Source: Chondrosia reniformis
Taxonomy: Eukaryota; Porifera; Demospongiae; Chondrillida; Chondrillidae
Direction: 5' to 3'
Length of the DNA stretch: 64,000 nt
NCBI GenBank assembly: GCA_947172415.1
Contig: OX359197.1
Location: 5,519,673 to 5,583,672, forward strand
Under the pieces are notes generated by a model. The model was given only the letters and a program-made list of their open reading frames with translations. It was not told where the DNA came from and searched no databases. Positions within the stretch are counted from its first letter, which is position 1. Each line of letters starts with the position of its first letter. Below, piece after piece: positions 60,044 to 64,000 of this stretch. The position numbers were made by a program, and so were the translations under genes.

Positions 60044-63000
60044 ATGGGAAACTGTAGTTACAGCAGAAGATCTAGACCGAACCATGATCGAGTCGATCCG
60101 GAAGCAGGCAGATATACCTTGACAACTTATCAACCTTCTAAACCTGGTAGTGCCATCTCCCCAAATAATAACATTGAAGAGAGGTTGAAGAATTTTGAGG
60201 AGACATATAAAGCCGTTTTATTTGGGAAGTTTCAAAAAGGCAAAGATGACTGGGAAAGAAAATTAAAGGAGGTTTGTGGATGCATTTATCGTAAGCAAAA
60301 TATAGTACAGCAAATCACAGGCGTGAGAGCTTAAACGTGATTTTTTAATAACTATACCTAAATTATGCCTATATTTTTACCGAAAGCGTATACACGTGCA
60401 AGCTAAACTATATAGTACTTTTGCCAAGTTATATGGAAATTGATCCAATTATCAATTAATTGATATTTCTGCGGTCAATGTGAACTTTGTGATGTATTAC
60501 AGATGGATGCTAGGGAAAGCTTTTGGAGGGAACTACATGCAATAAGGACTGATCCAATAATATATGTTGCACGTTGGAAACCCGAAGAAGATGATGTAGA
60601 AATGAATTCTTTTGCTGTAAGTACGTACGTATATATAGATCAATAGCTGATATCGTATTTCCAAGGTTTATGCAGCTTCTAGTAATTATATATATACTAA
60701 TCACAAATTGCAAGAATCATTTTAAATGTGTACCACATCTAGCCTAACTCTGTAGTGTCACACACCCTAGTGGTTACAATTGACCCCCAACTAACAATGA
60801 TCTTACTACTATTTAAACTCTGTACCTGTTGAAATCGATAACACCTTCAATTTAACTGCCATGTTGAAATTGTTACCCTGATTAAGTCACACTCAGGGGA
60901 AGCCAAGCACCTCAGGTTATATGCTTCATGAATCCACCGGCATTTTCTATCTGTTAAAGGGTTTCTCTGTGAAGGGACTTCTTTCTGTATTCATAGCACA
61001 CTGTTTCAAATTTAAATACAATTGAATAAGACTGTCTTTAATGATTTTTGATAGTTCTATTTGATATGAGTGTATTTTTCTTGTTTTATACTTTTAGGGG
61101 CTGACTGCACCTATATTATGCTTCTGGTAGTTATTATATATATAATACCTACTTAATAATATATGTAAGGGTCGAAATCATTAAGATTATGAGCCCAACA
61201 AAGTGGTAAAGTAATTGGGGTGTGGGAGACGGCAGCCCCACAAGTTTTTTTAGCTCTATTTGGGTAATTCATCTTTAATTTATATACATACATAACTTGT
61301 ACATTCTCATATATACATAGATCACCTATTTACTAGAAAATATTTGTGAAGCTAGTGATAGTAGCAGTACTTTGGTGAACAATTTAGAACAGGTACGTAT
61401 GTGTAGATATATGTAGAATAAGGTTTCATGGCAATCTTAAATGTATATAATTTTCAATACTACATGAAGCATGCGTACATGCATGGACAACATAATATAT
61501 ATGTATCCCTAGGAGACTTAGGAGCAAAGTAGATAAAAAAATAGTTTTACATTTATTTGATAGGAGGTTATCATGATGTATTTGAATGTATTCATGTATT
61601 CATGTACATGAATGTACTTGTTTGATCAATTATTTGGAAAAGCTATTGCATACAGCTATATAGCCAGAATGATTTTAATGCATGTATGTCTATATAGTCT
61701 ACTGGAAGAACAGCCTTACATTGGTCAGCCCTCCAGGGAAAGTCTGCAGTGGCTGCATTCCTACTTAACAATGAAGCAGACCCTAACATCCAGGACATAG
61801 GTGGAAATACTGCACTGCACTACGCTGTACTCAACGGACATTGTGAGGTCTTTGATCTGCTTATGAATAACGACACTGTCACTGTGAAAAAGAAAAATAA
61901 GGTATAAATGAACAATCATAAAATTTATGAATTCTAGTATAATCATACAAAATTTAATGTAACCAGAGTAACCTATATACCTTAGTGTTCTTAGTTGTCT
62001 ACATCATAGTACAACTTTCAATGCTATATAACTCATAGAAAAACTATTTACTATTTACTATTTATAAACTAAGTTTAATCATTAAATTTTGCAATAGTTT
62101 AATCTCTGCACTATAAAGTATATCTACATAAGCTTACAGATCATAATATTAATTAAATTTTTGCATCTAATAGACTCTATAGCTTCCACGTGTTACATTA
62201 ATTCCAATATAAACCAGGTCTCAGTACACAAGTAGATTTGAAGTACTTTAAGAGGGAGATAAGGCCATAAAGTGTGTCTGCATTCACATGCACGCACTAA
62301 TATGGAGACCATTTTGTAACTTGCACACAAGGGCATGAAAGGTTAAAGCTGTAATGGAAAGTACAGCTATATATATTATATTATTTGTAGGACGGTAAGA
62401 CTCCCCTTCATTGGGCTTGTGCTACTGGTTACCATGACAACTTTAGAATTATCGCAAAGCTTTATGGACGATCTGGTTGTCAATTTCTCCAAATGAAAGA
62501 TAATGTAAGAGCTAGTGCATATATATGCATATGTGTTATTCTGTATATAAGTGTACACTAATAATCTAAAGTATGCATTTTTGAACCTGTTAGTACTGTA
62601 TTGTACATGCCTATGACATTACGTACAGGTGTGTGATACAAGTTGTTTCTTACCTCCAGTGTATACATTTTCATGCTAACTAGCTATACCACTCAATATG
62701 TACAAAGTCTTTCAATTGGTCTCAGTTTGGTCGTACTCCATTACACGAAGCAGCCTACTGGGGAAGACTTGAAGTAATTAAAAATTGTGCGGAAAAGCTG
62801 ATCACCTTGGAGAATATTGAAGATTGGAAAGATAAGAGGGTATAAGGATGAGAAATGGAGTATATATAGTACAAAATTATTTTGTTCTTTTTCTATCTTA
62901 GGGTTGTATACCACTATACGACTTTTTCTGCAATGGCATCAAGAAATGTACCAGCTGGGAGGTACTGTTAGCTTGTATTGAGAAGTTAGGCGGAAAGGAC

Positions 63001-63963
63001 ATGCTGATGAGTCAGAACATTGTAGGTCTAAATAGAAAATATGGATATTCAAATGATAAAGGATGTATCATGTATGCACACAGGTGTAGAAGTTCATACA
63101 GTACAATAGTCGGAAAAAGCTAGTACACTCGAGTTATTAAATTCTTGTGGGGTTGCCACAAGCACTAAAATTACTAGGCACCTTTGTTAGGCTTGAAGCA
63201 TATTTACAATTAGAAATAACAGGGACAAAGCTAAGTAAAATTTAAGCTTCCCAAATGCCGCCATTTGCAAATTACATAATGAACACACGAGTAATCCTCT
63301 ACTTTCTTCATGATTGTATATTCTCATACTCCCCTCTTGAGGTCAATGCTCAAGCTCCCCCCCTTACAAAACTGCCAAGCTCAGACCACATACCACCACT
63401 CTAAAAATATATGATATTCCTCACATTTTCTGTTACTGAGATGGAAATGGCATATATCTAGAGAGATTGCTCACAACACACACTATCATCCATGAAATTA
63501 TCCATATGTACAGTTTTACTATGATAATGGTCTATATTTACATTGATAAATATATAACAAATACATATACGTACATAATTTGTCATAATTAGTTACGTAT
63601 ACACTTCATTCATATATTTTACTGATTTTTATTATGTAATTGTATAGGAAGCTACTAGTCTCATAAAACTTGCTAAAGAGAATGTTAGACCATATTTGAC
63701 CAAGGAACTTGAAACATATTTCTCTCAGAAGGACCAGGTTTGTGTTAGTATATATAGTCTTATATATATACGTATATACAGTATGGAATTGCTTGATTAG
63801 ATTAGTTAAGTCTATGTTTAAAACCTGATCTTTTTAGGTTTATATAAAACTTGAAGCTTGCACACAGGAGGAATTGGTTCAGACAGAAGCAGAGGATGTA
63901 CCAGACAGTGTCAATTTTCAACTGGAGTCTTCTTCACAAAGAGAGGTTGTTCTTTTGCAATAG
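60044..63963 (+). CDS. Ankyrin-repeat protein, possibly N-terminally acylated
   Basis: Nine exons, all phase 0, give 393 aa: 60044-60271, 60503-60616, 61321-61392, 61698-61901, 62391-62504, 62726-62839, 62902-63021, 63648-63737, 63838-63963. The start MGNCSYSRR has Gly2 and Cys4, as in proteins that are myristoylated and palmitoylated, though residue 6 is Tyr rather than the preferred Ser/Thr. Ankyrin repeats occupy about residues 139-320: TGRTALHWSALQGK, GGNTALHYAVLNGH, DGKTPLHWACATGY, FGRTPLHEAAYWGR and a degenerate GCIPLYDFF unit. Exon edges match repeat edges. The C-terminal ~70 residues are acidic and glutamine-rich. AATAAA follows the stop at once (63964-63969). A donor-like GAG/gttgtt at 63946 leaves open that the gene continues beyond the window. 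The binding partner is unknown. Confidence 0.78.
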
Positions 63964-64000
63964 AATAAACTGTATGTACTGTGACAAACGTACATGTAAC

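Noticed and set aside
1-64000. Bacterial contamination or prophage
   Set aside because: Consistent GT..AG introns, eukaryotic domain families and no ribosome-binding sites or operons.

Overview
The window is eukaryotic: genes are split into many short exons joined by GT..AG introns of roughly 60-900 bases, the DNA is A+T-rich, and no bacterial operon structure is visible. Content points to a demosponge, possibly a haplosclerid such as Amphimedon. The reasons are large secreted proteins built from calcium-binding Calx-beta modules (the module of sponge aggregation-factor core proteins), intron sequence rich in TACGTA-like motifs, and short gene distances. The species assignment is inference.

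Region 1 (1-20059, + strand) is the 3' part of one very large gene. Its visible exons encode about 3,670 residues of tandem Calx-beta modules and end in a two-exon C-terminal module that resembles the C-terminal region of inter-alpha-trypsin inhibitor heavy chains (with a VWD-like GDP start). Inside it, eight nearly identical ~950-base units (8482-16027) each encode two Calx-beta modules on four exons; the units are mosaics of two variants. Region 2 (20060-23388) is intergenic with an inverted repeat and SINE-like sequence.

Region 3 holds two tandem paralogues, 23472-32948 (about 1,931 aa) and 33778-45973 (about 2,627 aa). Each has a signal peptide, one large IgGFc-binding-protein-like exon, a run of Calx-beta exons, and the same type of C-terminal module as region 1. 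Introns are also conserved between them, so the duplication is recent. The second gene has grown by internal duplication of a two-exon pair (five pairs against two). A third, broken copy of the IgGFc-like exon lies at 47304-47718. Almost all these exons are phase 1 at both ends, so exons can be gained or lost without breaking the frame. Together the genes look like an extracellular calcium-dependent adhesion or recognition cluster, perhaps aggregation-factor genes and relatives.

Region 4 (about 47.7-54.7 kb) has repeats and a minus-strand gene for a TBC-domain Rab-GAP-like protein with both catalytic fingers. It shares a ~60-base head-to-head promoter with a plus-strand gene (54733-57290) for a four-helix membrane protein of pannexin/innexin/LRRC8 type. 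Region 5 holds an unrecognised plus-strand gene (58190-59676) and an ankyrin-repeat protein gene (60044-63963) whose exons are all phase 0. Introns and spacers contain several short inverted-repeat (MITE-like) elements, tRNA-derived SINE-like fragments and tandem repeats.

All gene models were made by hand from splice-site consensus, reading frame and paralogue comparison. Exon edges are well constrained for the Calx-beta genes and less certain for the TBC and 58-kb genes.
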